Positions 17,614-26,529 of a stretch of 64,000 bases of DNA are shown here, in pieces (position 1 is the first letter of the stretch; the number at the start of each line of letters is the position of its first letter). Below the pieces are notes generated by a model, which was given only the letters and a program-made list of their open reading frames with translations, was not told the origin of the DNA and did no database searches. The DNA is from Streptomyces griseoviridis (lineage in GTDB: Bacteria; Actinomycetota; Actinomycetes; Streptomycetales; Streptomycetaceae). Position numbers and translations under genes: made by a program. The stretch lies in NCBI GenBank assembly GCA_014649155.1, contig BMSM01000002.1, positions 248,001 to 312,000 on the forward strand. The letters are read 5' to 3'.

Positions 17614-17627
17614 GCCGGCACCGGCCT
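17612..17627. terminator. Short hairpin between convergent genes
   Basis: 7-bp stem AGGCCGG / CCGGCCT with a 2-nt loop, overlapping the TAG of the PucR-type gene. The loop is tight, so function is uncertain. Confidence 0.35.
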
Positions 17628-18505
17628 CAGGGGTCGGCCCACATCGTGACCCGTACCGGCCCGGAGTCGCCCGCCGCCAGGTCCTGTTCGCGCAGCGCCC
17701 AGTACAAGGTGGCGGACTCCAGGCCGCGCGGCGCCGGGTGCCGCGCGGTCAGCAGCACCCACTCCCCGGGGCGCGGCTCCTCACCGGACGGGGGCCGCAC
17801 CCCGCACGTCTCCTCCCACCGGGGTCCGTACGCGCAGCGCGTGACCGGGTCGCCCCAGCCCTCGCCGTCCCAGGCGTACCCGCCGAGCCACAGGTGGGTC
17901 CCCTCGGAGCCGCGGTCCCGGCGCACGTGCGCCCACGCCTCGCGCGGTTCCCCGGCGTACGGGTGCGCCGCGCCCATGGGGTCGTCCTCGAACTCGTGGG
18001 CCGGCAGCGACAGGTCGTACGCCATCCGCAGCGTGCCGCGGAGTCCGCCGAAGCCGACGCCCCCAGGAAGTCGTCCGGCTCGTGGGCGCGGATCACCTCG
18101 CGCTTCCCGGCCGGGGAGCCCGCCGGGACGTGGACCGCGCTGCCGCCCGAGCAGGTGTCGCCCGTCGACAGGTCCGGGCGGGGCCGGGCGAACAGCAGCA
18201 GACGGCCGTCGGACGGCAGCGGCAGGTCCGTCGCGTCCCGGGGGACGGCCGCGAGGTCGAGCGCGGCGATCAGGTGTTCGCGGCAGGTCGTCCGCCCGGC
18301 CTCGGAGTCCCCCGGAACGGGCACGCCGGGGCGGGAGCCTCACCGGGGCGCCCAGCCGCCCCACGACCGGCCCGTCGATCTCCGGCGACAGCACCACGCA
18401 CCGCCGGGCCGGCGCCGGCCACCGCTCCACCTCCCCGGCGGGGACGCCGCGCCCGAGCGCCTCCGCGCGGAAGCGGTCACGTCCTCCCGCATCCGGGGAG
18501 TCCAC
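17627..18505 (-). pseudogene. YwqG-like (DUF1963) gene with two compensating frameshifts
   Basis: The N-terminal part (FRAEALGRGVPAGEVERW ... PEIDGPVVGRLGAPV) and the C-terminal part (GFGGLRGTLRMAYDLS to the stop) share a frame, but the middle (DLAAVPRDATDLPLPSDGR ... VHVPAGSPAGKREV) lies in another. Together they give a complete YwqG/DUF1963 pattern. The first shift is explained by an extra C in the run at about 18328-18331, the second by a missing base in the C run at 18060-18064. Both are homopolymer indels, so sequencing error is a serious alternative. The function of YwqG proteins is unknown. The GTG at 18505 overlaps the end of the discoidin gene. Confidence 0.7.
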
Positions 18506-20108
18506 GCGTCCGGCAGGCCCGCTGTTCCCCCTCGGGCGGACCGGGATGCGCGGGGACGGCGGCCGCGGGCCGCCCCCACTGCTCCTTCGCGGCCGTCCCC
18601 TTTGCTGCCCCCGTCCCGTCGGTCCCCTCCGTCGCCTCCGCCGCGTCCGGCACCACCGGCGGCGTCCGCCGGCCGGCCGGGTCGAGGCCCGTGCCCCGGT
18701 ACGCCACGGCCGGCCCCGTCCCGTGCCGCACGAGGCCCGAGAACTCCGCGCGCTCGGGCCGCGGCCCGGCGGCGCCCGCCGCGAGCAGCTGCACCCGGTT
18801 GAGCTGGACCTCGCCGACACCCTCCGCGTTGGCGGTGATGTGCAGCCGGTAGCGGGAGTACGGCACGGAGGCACTGGCCGCGAACTCGCGCACCTGGAAC
18901 CGCTCGGGGAACAGCTCCCCGGCCCGCCGGTCCAGGACCGTCCACGCCTCGCCGTCCTCTGAGCCGAGCAGCACCCAGTCCCTCGGGTCGCGCGAGCAGT
19001 GGTCGTCGGCGGAGGCCAGGGTGTAGCCCGTGACGAGGGCCGGCGCGTCCAGGGTGAAGTCCAGCCGGGCCGTACGGCCGAAGGACAGCCACTTGCCCGC
19101 GCCGGAGGCGCGCACGTTGGCCGCGACCTCGCCGGCCGCCCGGTACTCGCTGCCGGCCTCCAGCCGGGGGAGCGGCAGGGGCGTGCCCAGGAGCCCGTCC
19201 TCCTCCGTGGTGAACAGCTCCACCCGGCCCAGCTGCGTCTCGGCCTGCCGCCCCCAGTTCCGGTCGATGTCCAGGCGGTAGCGGGGGTACGCCGTGGAGT
19301 TGGCCACCGCGTACACGCGGCTCTGGTGCCGCTCGGGGAAGGTCTGCCCGTCGCGCAGGTCGAGGGTGTACCAGGTGGTGCCGTCGACCGATCCGCGCAG
19401 CCGCCAGTCCCGGGGGTCGCGGTCCCGGCAGTCGTCGGCGGAGGTCAGCCGGTAGCCGGTGACGACGGCCGGCGCGGGCAGGACGAAGTCCAGGGTGGCG
19501 GCGCTGTCTAACGCCAGCCACTTGCCCCGCCCCGGGCGGAGCAGGTTCCGGGCCACCTCACCGGCCGCCGCGTGCTCCGCGCTCGCCACCACCCGTGCGA
19601 CCGGCACCGGCACCGTGCCGGGGGCCCGCCGCCCGGTGCGCAGTGCCAGGGAGACGAATGTGCCGTGCGCGTCCCGCCAGGTGACCCGCTCGACGGGTCC
19701 GTGCCCGTCGTCCAGGACCAGCCGCAGCCGGCCCGCGTCCGTCCCCCTGCCGTCCGGGCGCTCCTCCTCGGTGGCGAAGACCTGGGACCGCCACTCCGCG
19801 CCGTCCTCCCCGGCGGAGCCGGCGGGCCCGCGCCGCACGCCCCGGTACTCCTCGCGTACGTCGTCCGCGGAGCGCCGGTGGCCGCGGAAGGCCCGCATGC
19901 CGTCGTCCAGGACCAGCACCGCCTCGGCGCCGCTCCCGGACCGCCAGGCCAGTTCCACCACCTCGGCCGGCCCGCCCCGGTCCAGCCCCAGCACCAGGCG
20001 CGGCGCCGGGCGCCACCCGCCCTCGTCCGCGCGCACCTCGGTGTCGTAGACGAGGGGCGGGGCTCCACCGGACCCGTCGTCCGGCGGCGGCACGCTCTGG
20101 TCATGCAT
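18477..20108 (-). CDS. Protein with two F5/8C (discoidin) domains
   Basis: 543 residues. After an N-terminal region of about 165 residues come two homologous galactose-binding-like domains at about 170-300 and 313-443. Each has a GYxLxSADD.. motif, DPRDW.L.GS.DG..W..LD, FPER and a YxRYRLxI strand. Discoidin domains bind carbohydrates or lipids and are usually extracellular, yet no signal peptide is visible here. The N-terminal region twice mentions DDG with an upstream VELAWRS.. and is not recognised; the C-terminal 100 residues are low complexity. GGAG lies upstream of the ATG at 20108. The frameshifted YwqG-like gene follows with a 29-nt overlap, so the two were probably an operon. Confidence 0.75.
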   Translation of the reverse strand: MHDQSVPPPDDGSGGAPPLVYDTEVRADEGGWRPAPRLVLGLDRGGPAEVVELAWRSGSGAEAVLVLDDGMRAFRGHRRSADDVREEYRGVRRGPAGSAGEDGAEWRSQVFATEEERPDGRGTDAGRLRLVLDDGHGPVERVTWRDAHGTFVSLALRTGRRAPGTVPVPVARVVASAEHAAAGEVARNLLRPGRGKWLALDSAATLDFVLPAPAVVTGYRLTSADDCRDRDPRDWRLRGSVDGTTWYTLDLRDGQTFPERHQSRVYAVANSTAYPRYRLDIDRNWGRQAETQLGRVELFTTEEDGLLGTPLPLPRLEAGSEYRAAGEVAANVRASGAGKWLSFGRTARLDFTLDAPALVTGYTLASADDHCSRDPRDWVLLGSEDGEAWTVLDRRAGELFPERFQVREFAASASVPYSRYRLHITANAEGVGEVQLNRVQLLAAGAAGPRPERAEFSGLVRHGTGPAVAYRGTGLDPAGRRTPPVVPDAAEATEGTDGTGAAKGTAAKEQWGRPAAAVPAHPGPPEGEQRACRTRGLPGCGRT

Positions 20109-20670
20109 GAGGACTCCAGTGAGTCGTGTGACGGTCGCTGTCCACTCGCCCGGCCGCGGTGTTCGCCCGGCCCGGCGGGTGCGCAGCACTCTCGCACACG
20201 CCTACGACAGTCCGACGGCCCGTCATCTCCCGTGCCCGGCGGACCGGAAGCCCGCTCGGGCCCCGGTGACCGGGCACCGCCCGCCCCGCTGGGCGTCCGC
20301 ACAGCGTCACCGCCCCGGGACTGGGACGCCGCAGCGACCCCGGCCCGGGCGCTGTACCGGCCACGGCCCGGCGTGCTGTCGTGAGCGCCGCGTGTTCCTC
20401 CCCGGACGCCCGAGCACCCGACGCCCGCCCCCGGGCACCGCACGCCGCACCACCCGAGCACCGCACGCCGGAACCCCTTGCGCTGAACCCCCGAACGGCC
20501 AGGCAGCGAACACCCGAGCACCCGCACACCCGAGAGCCCGAGAACCCGAGAACCCGGACGCCCCGCGTCCGAAGACCTGAGGACGCGCCCGCCCGTGCAC
20601 CCGCACCGAGCGCGTCGGAACGCCCCCGAGACCGTGCCGGTCGCCACCGGCACGGCGCCAAGGAGCCGTG
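20109..20670. other. 562-bp divergent intergenic region with degenerate repeats
   Basis: It separates the discoidin gene from the importer operon. The right half is a low-complexity run of CCCGAGCACC-like units. No frame with coding character. The operon promoter must lie here, but no consensus is clear. Confidence 0.5.
20401..20575. repeat. Degenerate CCGAGCACC / CCCGAGAA repeat tract
   Basis: Variants of CCCGAGCACC recur near 20410, 20453 and 20513, followed by the tandem CCCGAGAGCCCGAGAACCCG near 20528-20550. The unit is 9-11 bp and imperfect. It lies about 100 bp before the importer operon. Confidence 0.6.
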
Positions 20671-21453
20671 ATGCCCGAAGCACCACCGGACGAGGCGCCC
20701 GCGCTGCACGTCGAGGAGATCGACGTGACCTACGGCCGCGCCCTGTCCGCCCTCCGTTCCGTGTCGCTGACCGTCCCGCACGGCGGCGTCGTCGCCCTGC
20801 TCGGTGCCAACGGCGCCGGCAAGACGACGCTGCTGCGGGCCGTCTCCGGCACGCTGCGCCTGCACCGCGGCGCCGTCACAGCGGGCCGTATCCGCTACGG
20901 CGACACCGTCCTCGACGGCCGGGACCCGGTCGCGGCCGTCCGCGCCGGGGTCGTCCAGGTGCCCGAGGGCCGCCGGGTGTTCGCCGGGCTCAGCGTCGAC
21001 GAGAACCTGCGGGCCGGCGGACTCGGCCTCACCCGCCGCGCCCCCGCCCAGACCCGCCGGGCCCGCGACCGCGTCCTCACCCTCTTCCCACGGCTCGCCG
21101 AACGCCCCCACCAGGCCGCCGGCCTGCTCAGCGGCGGCGAACAGCAGATGCTCGCCATCGGCCGCGCCCTGATGGCCTCCCCCCGGCTGCTCCTCCTGGA
21201 CGAACCCTCCCTCGGGCTCGCGCCGCTGATGGTGGACCGCATCGCCCAGGTGGTCCGCGAGATCAACGCCCAGGGCACCGCCGTACTCCTCGTCGAGCAG
21301 AACGCCGGCATGGCTCTGTCCCTCGCCGACCACGCCCACGTCCTGGAGGTCGGCGAGGTCCGCCTCTCCGGCCCGGCCGCCGAACTCGCCCGCACGGACG
21401 CGGTCCGCCGCCTCTACCTCGGCGAGACCACCGACGGTCAGGGGGCCGCGTGA
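20671..21453 (+). CDS. livF: Branched-chain amino acid-type ABC transporter ATPase (LivF)
   Basis: 260 residues. Walker A is GANGAGKTT near residue 50, the Q-loop lies at VQVPEGRRVFAGLSV, the signature is LLSGGEQQMLAIGRAL and Walker B is LLLLDEPSLGLAP. The PEGRRVF segment and the short C terminus mark the LivF rather than LivG type. AGGAG precedes the ATG by 5 nt. It is the first of five overlapping genes, so the importer is made from one transcript. It couples ATP hydrolysis to uptake in complex with LivG and the two permeases. Confidence 0.88.
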   Translation: MPEAPPDEAPALHVEEIDVTYGRALSALRSVSLTVPHGGVVALLGANGAGKTTLLRAVSGTLRLHRGAVTAGRIRYGDTVLDGRDPVAAVRAGVVQVPEGRRVFAGLSVDENLRAGGLGLTRRAPAQTRRARDRVLTLFPRLAERPHQAAGLLSGGEQQMLAIGRALMASPRLLLLDEPSLGLAPLMVDRIAQVVREINAQGTAVLLVEQNAGMALSLADHAHVLEVGEVRLSGPAAELARTDAVRRLYLGETTDGQGAA

Positions 21454-22253
21454 CGCCCCGCACCGACGCGCCGCCCCCGCTCCAGGTCCGCGACGTGACC
21501 GTCCGCTTCGCCGGCCTCACCGCGCTCGACCAGGTCTCCTTCACCGTCGCCCCGGGCACCGCGCACGCCGTGATCGGACCCAACGGCGCGGGCAAGTCCA
21601 CCTGCTTCAACGTCCTGTCCGGCCTGTACCGCCCCGCGTCCGGCTCGGTCCGGCTCGGCGGCACCGAGCTGACCCGGCTCGCCCCGCACCGGATCGCCGC
21701 GCTCGGCGTCGCCCGCACCTTCCAGAACATCGTCACCACCCAGGGCACGGTCGCCGACAACCTGATGCTCGGCCGGCACGCCCTCACCCGCGCCGGATTC
21801 GCGGCCAGCGCCCTGCGCCTGCCCCGGGCCGTGCGCGAACAGCGCGACCACCTCGCCCGCGTCCGCGAGATCGCCGAACTCACCGGCCTCGGCGCCCTCT
21901 TCGACACCCCCGTCGCCCTGCTCTCCTACGGCGACCGCAAACGCGTGGAACTCGCCCGCGCCCTCTGCCTGGAGCCCCGCGTGCTGCTGCTCGACGAACC
22001 CGTGGCCGGCATGAACGCCGGCGAACGGGTCCGCATGGCCGAGGTGGTGCGGGAGATCCGCGCCGAACTCGGTCTCTCCGTCGTCCTCGTGGAACACGAC
22101 ATGGGCCTGGTCATGCGGCTCGCCGACGAGGTCACCGTCCTCGACTTCGGCCGCCGCATCGCCCACGGCACCCCGGACGAGGTCCGCCGCGACCCCGAGG
22201 TGCTCCGCGCCTACCTCGGCACGGAACGCGCGGACGGGGAGGACGCGGCATGA
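21450..22253 (+). CDS. livG: Branched-chain amino acid-type ABC transporter ATPase (LivG)
   Basis: 267 residues. Walker A is GPNGAGKST, the Q-loop is ARTFQNIVTTQGTVADNL (the FQNI motif is typical of LivG), a LLSYGDRKRVELARAL signature follows, and LLLLDEPVAGMN is Walker B. The signature has SYGDRKR, a common LivG variant. Its GTG overlaps the livF stop (GTGA), giving translational coupling. Confidence 0.88.
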   Translation: MTPRTDAPPPLQVRDVTVRFAGLTALDQVSFTVAPGTAHAVIGPNGAGKSTCFNVLSGLYRPASGSVRLGGTELTRLAPHRIAALGVARTFQNIVTTQGTVADNLMLGRHALTRAGFAASALRLPRAVREQRDHLARVREIAELTGLGALFDTPVALLSYGDRKRVELARALCLEPRVLLLDEPVAGMNAGERVRMAEVVREIRAELGLSVVLVEHDMGLVMRLADEVTVLDFGRRIAHGTPDEVRRDPEVLRAYLGTERADGEDAA

Positions 22254-23146
22254 CCACCCTCGTCGACAACCTCTTCAACGGCCTCGCCCTCGGCGCCGTC
22301 TACGCCCTCATCGCCCTCGGCTTCGTCACCATCTTCAAGGCGTCCGGCGTCCTCAGCTTCACCCACGGCTCGCTGCTGCTGCTCGGCGGCTACCTCACCG
22401 CGATCCTCCACGACGACCTCGGCTTCGCCGGGGCGCTCGCCCTCGCCGTCCTCGCCACGGCCGCCGTCGCCGGGCTCCTCGACCGGTACGTCCTCCAGCG
22501 CATCGGCACCGACCCGCACGCCGCGCATGTGGCCACCATCGCCACCATCGGCGTCGACATCGTCCTCGTCACCGACCTGTCCCGCCGGATCGGCGGCGAC
22601 CTGCTCGGCCTCGGCGACCCGTGGGGCGACGCGGTCACCGACATGGGACCGGCGACCGTGGCCGACAGCCGGATCGCCGCGATCATCGTCTCCGCCGTGG
22701 CCATCGCCGGCGCCTTCGCCCTCTTCCGCTTCACCCCCTGGGGCCTGTCGCTGCGCGCCGCCGCGGAGGATTCCGAGGCCGCCGCGCTGATGGGCGTACG
22801 GCTGACCAGGGTGCGCATGCTCGCCTGGTGCCTGGCGGGCGCGCTCGCCGCGCTGGCCGCGGTCTTCCTCGCCGCGTTCCCGGCGCCCGGCCTCGAACGC
22901 ACCACCGGGCAGATCGCCTTGAAGGCGTTCCCCGCCGCGATCCTCGGCGGCATGGCCTCGCCCGTCGGCGCCCTGGTCGGCTCCCTGCTGATCGGCCTCA
23001 CCGAGGCGTTCGTCGCCGGCTACCAGTCCGATCTGCACGTCCTCGGCGAGGGCTTCGGCGACGTCGCGCCCTACGCGGTGATGGTCCTCGTCCTCCTGGT
23101 CCGCCCCGCCGGACTGTTCGCGGCGAGGGGAGCGGCCCGTGTCTGA
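22250..23146 (+). CDS. livH: Branched-chain amino acid-type ABC permease (LivH)
   Basis: 298 residues with about eight hydrophobic helices. The opening NLFNGLALGAVYALIALGFV and the following FKASGVLSFTHGSLLLLGGY are diagnostic for LivH. The EAA-like coupling segment DSEAAALMGV lies near residue 180. ATGA overlap with livG. It forms the channel with LivM in the cytoplasmic membrane. Confidence 0.87.
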   Translation: MTTLVDNLFNGLALGAVYALIALGFVTIFKASGVLSFTHGSLLLLGGYLTAILHDDLGFAGALALAVLATAAVAGLLDRYVLQRIGTDPHAAHVATIATIGVDIVLVTDLSRRIGGDLLGLGDPWGDAVTDMGPATVADSRIAAIIVSAVAIAGAFALFRFTPWGLSLRAAAEDSEAAALMGVRLTRVRMLAWCLAGALAALAAVFLAAFPAPGLERTTGQIALKAFPAAILGGMASPVGALVGSLLIGLTEAFVAGYQSDLHVLGEGFGDVAPYAVMVLVLLVRPAGLFAARGAARV

Positions 23147-24263
23147 CCTGCTCGAGCGCGGCCGGTTCCTGCTGCCCGCCGTGCTGCTCGCCGCCCTCCC
23201 CTTCTACCTGGACGCGTTCTGGCTGCGCATCGGCCTGTTCTCGATGGCCGCCGCCATCGGCGCGGTCGGCCTCGGCCTGCTCAGCGGAACCGCCGGACAG
23301 CTCTCCCTCGGCCACGCCTTCTTCCTCGCCGTCGGCGCCTACGGCTACGTCTGGCTGGCCGGCGACAGCGGCCCGGGCCTGCCCCCGGCCGTCGCCCTGG
23401 TCCTCGCCGTCCTCCTGGCCGGCGCCGCAGGGGGCCTGTTCAGCCCCGTCGCCGGCCGGGTCAAGGGCGTCTACCTGGGCGTGGCCACCCTCGCCCTGGT
23501 CTTCCTCGGGCACCACGTCCTGCTCACCGCCGACTCCGTCACCGGCGGCTTCAACGGCAGCTCCGTACCCCCGCTGGAGATCGGCTCCTTCGCCTTCGAC
23601 CAGGGCGACGACCTCACCGTCCTGGGCGTGCCGTTCGGCGCCGAGGAACGCATCTGGTACCTGGGCCTCGCCCTGTTCGCGCTGACCTGGTTCACCGCCC
23701 GCGGCCTGCTCCGCGGGCGCCCCGGCCGCGCCTTGGTCGCCCTGCGCGACAGCGAGACCGCCGCCGCCGTGATGGGCGTGCACGTCGCCCGCTACCGCTC
23801 GGCCGCGTTCGTCGTCTCCTCGATGTACGCCGGACTCGCGGGCGTCCTGCTCGCCCTGTCCTTCCGCCGGGTGGTCCCCGACTACTTCTCCCTCGCCCTC
23901 TCCGTCGACTACCTCGCCATGATCGTCATCGGCGGGCTCGGCTCCGTCGCCGGAGCCACCGCGGGCGCCGTCTTCGTCACCGCGCTGCCCCTGCTGATGA
24001 CCCGCTACGCCGACCAGTTGCCGCTGGTCGCCGCGCCCGGCTCGGGCGACGGCTCGATCGGCCCGACCGAGGCCGCCCGCTACCTCTACGGCGCCGCGAT
24101 CGTGGTCATCCTGGTCTTCGCGCCCGACGGCCTGACCGGCCTGGCCCGCCGCGCCCGCGCCCGCATCGCCCGCCCGAGGCCGCCCGGCCCCGCCCCTTCC
24201 GACCCCGGGGCCGCGCCCCGGCCGCCCGCCACCGCCGTACGAGCCAAGGAGCACACCCCGTGA
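23139..24263 (+). CDS. livM: Branched-chain amino acid-type ABC permease (LivM)
   Basis: 374 residues with about nine or ten membrane helices, the GLLSGTAGQLSLGHAFFLAVGAYGY block of LivM and the coupling segment DSETAAAVMGVHVARYR. A GGLGSVAGATAGAVF block lies near the C terminus. The GTG start at 23139 overlaps livH by 8 nt. The C-terminal 35 residues are Pro/Ala/Arg-rich and cytoplasmic. Confidence 0.87.
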   Translation: MSDLLERGRFLLPAVLLAALPFYLDAFWLRIGLFSMAAAIGAVGLGLLSGTAGQLSLGHAFFLAVGAYGYVWLAGDSGPGLPPAVALVLAVLLAGAAGGLFSPVAGRVKGVYLGVATLALVFLGHHVLLTADSVTGGFNGSSVPPLEIGSFAFDQGDDLTVLGVPFGAEERIWYLGLALFALTWFTARGLLRGRPGRALVALRDSETAAAVMGVHVARYRSAAFVVSSMYAGLAGVLLALSFRRVVPDYFSLALSVDYLAMIVIGGLGSVAGATAGAVFVTALPLLMTRYADQLPLVAAPGSGDGSIGPTEAARYLYGAAIVVILVFAPDGLTGLARRARARIARPRPPGPAPSDPGAAPRPPATAVRAKEHTP

Positions 24264-25537
24264 ACGTCACGCACCACAGGACCCGCACCACCCGCGTCGC
24301 CCTGGCCGCGGCCGTCGCCGCCGTGCTGCTCACGGGCACGGCGTGCAGTTCCAAGGCCGAGGAGGACAAGGGCGGCGGCGGCGCCGACGGCGTCGAGGCC
24401 GGCCCCGGCGTCAGCGCGGAGACCATCAGGCTGGGCGCCCTCACCGACCTGACCGGCCCCTACGCCACCCTCGGCAAGTCCATCGTGCAGGCCCAGCAGA
24501 TGTGGGCGGACGAGACCAACGCCGCCGGCGGCATCTGCGACCGCGAGGTCGAGATCGTCGTCAAGGACCACGGCTACGACGTGCAGAAGGCGGTCACCGC
24601 CTACGCCGACATCTCCTCCGACGTCGTCGCCCTGCCGCAGGTCATCGGCTCCCCGGTGGTCTCCGCCCTGCTCGACGACATCCAGCGCGACGACCTGCTG
24701 ACCTTCCCGCAGGCCTGGGCCGCCTCCCTGCTCGGCAAGGACGCCGTCCAGGTCCTCGGCACCACCTACGACCTGGACATGATCGCCGCCGTCGACTTCC
24801 TCACCCGCACCGAGAAGGTGGCGAAGGGCGACACCATCGGCCACGTCTACTTCGAGGGCGACTACGGCGCCAACGCGCTGGAGGGCTCCGAGTGGGCCGC
24901 GCAGAAGGCCGGCCTGAAGGTCGCCGGACAGAAGATCAAGGCCACCGACACCGACCTGTCCGCGCAGGTCTCGGCACTGCGCAAGGCCGGCGTGAAAGCC
25001 GTCCTGATCAGCGCCGGGCCCGCCCAGACGGCCTCCCTCGCCGGCGTCGCCGCCTCCCGCGGCCTGACGGTGCCGATCGTCTCCAGCGCCCCCGGCTACG
25101 CCCCGCAGCTGATGAAGACCCCGGCGGCGAAGGCGCTGGAGGCCATGGTGCACGTGGTCAGCGCCGCCCCCGCGGTCAGTTCCGACCTGCCGGGGGTGCG
25201 GAAGATGGTCGCCGCCTACGGCAAGAAGTACCCCGGCTCCCCGGTCGACTCCGGTGTGCTCTCCGGGTACAACGCGGCCCAACTGCTCGGCGCCGACCTG
25301 AAGAAGGCGTGCGAGGGCGGCAGCCTCACCCGTGAGGCCGTCGTCAAGGCCCACCGCTCGCAGGAGAACGCCGACACCGGACTCGGCACCCCGCAGAACT
25401 TCACCGACGTCTCCCAGCCCGCCAGCCGCTCCACCTACGTCCTCAAGCCCGACGCGAAGGCCGTCGGCGGCGTCATCACCCTGGAGGAGGCCCACGAGGC
25501 GCCCGGAATCGAGGAGTACCTGGCAGCCAAGGGCTGA
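24260..25537 (+). CDS. Branched-chain amino acid-type substrate-binding lipoprotein
   Basis: 425 residues. The lipobox LTGTAC places the lipidated Cys at residue 29 after a hydrophobic signal. The mature part is a periplasmic-binding-protein type I fold of the LivJ/LivK class: IRLGALTDLTGPYATLGKSI, then WADETNAAGG and VEIVVKDHGYDVQKAV. It captures the ligand outside the membrane and hands it to LivHM. Members also bind amides, urea or aromatic compounds, so leucine-type ligands are only the default. The GTG overlaps the livM stop; AAGGAG precedes it. Being last in the operon is unusual, since this gene is more often first. Confidence 0.87.
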   Translation: MNVTHHRTRTTRVALAAAVAAVLLTGTACSSKAEEDKGGGGADGVEAGPGVSAETIRLGALTDLTGPYATLGKSIVQAQQMWADETNAAGGICDREVEIVVKDHGYDVQKAVTAYADISSDVVALPQVIGSPVVSALLDDIQRDDLLTFPQAWAASLLGKDAVQVLGTTYDLDMIAAVDFLTRTEKVAKGDTIGHVYFEGDYGANALEGSEWAAQKAGLKVAGQKIKATDTDLSAQVSALRKAGVKAVLISAGPAQTASLAGVAASRGLTVPIVSSAPGYAPQLMKTPAAKALEAMVHVVSAAPAVSSDLPGVRKMVAAYGKKYPGSPVDSGVLSGYNAAQLLGADLKKACEGGSLTREAVVKAHRSQENADTGLGTPQNFTDVSQPASRSTYVLKPDAKAVGGVITLEEAHEAPGIEEYLAAKG

Positions 25538-25546
25538 TCCGGCCCC

Positions 25547-25580
25547 GGCCGTACCGGTCCCGCGGCGGACCGGTACGGCC
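25547..25580 (+). terminator. Terminator of the importer operon
   Basis: Perfect 14-bp stem GGCCGTACCGGTCC / GGACCGGTACGGCC with a 6-nt loop, starting 9 nt after the stop at 25537. No other gene needs it, so it should end the five-gene transcript. Confidence 0.8.
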
Positions 25581-25667
25581 ATCGCCCTGGTTTCGGCGGA
25601 CACCGATTCCCTAGGATGTACTGTCAGTCAGGTCAACGCAGTTGGCGCCGTACGAGCTGGGGGAAAG

Positions 25668-26489
25668 ATGCAGGCCGAGAAGCGACTGTCCAAGGAGATC
25701 AACGCAACCGTCCCGACAGCCGCCCGGATGTACGACTACTACCTCGGCGGCAAGGACAACTACGCGGCGGACCGCGCGGCGGTCGAGGAACTGGACAAGG
25801 TCGTCCCCAGCACCCGCCGGCTCGCGCTGAACAACCGGCGTTTCCTCCAGCGCGTGGTCCGGGTCCTCGCCGAGGAGTACGGCGTCCACCAGTTCCTGGA
25901 CCACGGCTCCGGCCTGCCCACCCAGGACAACGTCCACCAGGTCGCCCAGCGCATCAACCCCGAGGCCCGGGTGGTCTACGTCGACAACGACCCGATGGTG
26001 CTGGTGCACGGCCGGGCGCTGCTGGACCAGAACGAGCGGACGGCCGTCATCCACGCCGACATGCGCGCCACCGACGAGATCTTCGACCACCCCGACACCC
26101 GGCGTCTGATCGACTTCTCGAAGCCGGTGGCGGTGCTCTTCAACTCGGTCTTCCACTGCATCCCGGACAGCGACACCGACGGCCCCGCCGCCGTCGCCCG
26201 GCGGGTCGCCGACCGCCTCGCGCCCGGCAGTTACGCGGTGATGTGCCAGCTCGTCAGCGAGCACGCGGACGTCCGCGAGTCCGTCACCGCCTTCATGGAC
26301 CAGGCCACCCAGGGACACTGGGGCCGCGTCCGTGAGGAGAAGGACGTGGCCGAGTGGTTCGAGGGCATGGAGGTCCTGGAGCCCGGCCTGGTGGAGGTGT
26401 CCACCTGGCGCCCGGACACCGAGGTGGTGCCCCGTCAGCTCACCCGGGAATGGATCGAGTTCGGCGGCGTCGGCCGCATAGTCCGCTAG
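25668..26489 (+). CDS. SAM-dependent methyltransferase (DUF574 type)
   Basis: 273 residues. The actinomycete-specific methyltransferase family is shown by TAARMYDYYLGGKDNYAADR at the start, the FLDHGSGLPTQDNVH loop (motif I), VVYVDNDPMVLVHGRALL (acidic ribose-binding motif) and AVLFNSVFHCIPD. The substrate is unknown. In Streptomyces this family is often found with XRE/DUF397 pairs, as here. ATG at 25668 preceded by GGGGGAAAG. It is convergent with the XRE gene. Confidence 0.82.
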   Translation: MQAEKRLSKEINATVPTAARMYDYYLGGKDNYAADRAAVEELDKVVPSTRRLALNNRRFLQRVVRVLAEEYGVHQFLDHGSGLPTQDNVHQVAQRINPEARVVYVDNDPMVLVHGRALLDQNERTAVIHADMRATDEIFDHPDTRRLIDFSKPVAVLFNSVFHCIPDSDTDGPAAVARRVADRLAPGSYAVMCQLVSEHADVRESVTAFMDQATQGHWGRVREEKDVAEWFEGMEVLEPGLVEVSTWRPDTEVVPRQLTREWIEFGGVGRIVR

Positions 26490-26498
26490 CGGTCGCCG

Positions 26499-26529
26499 GC
26501 GGTACTCCGCTCACCGGGCGGAGTACCGC
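26499..26529. terminator. Bidirectional terminator overlapping the XRE 3' end
   Basis: Perfect 12-bp stem GCGGTACTCCGC / GCGGAGTACCGC with a 7-nt loop between convergent genes; the right arm encodes the last codons of the XRE regulator. Confidence 0.75.

Noticed and set aside
20595..22253. Extended frame reading into livG from upstream
   Set aside because: The upstream half is Arg/Pro noise; the GTGA overlap with livF gives the natural start.
25668..26489. The SAM methyltransferase as part of the graspetide locus
   Set aside because: It belongs to the DUF574 type, not the TgmC type, and lies 8 kb from the precursor near an XRE/DUF397 pair.
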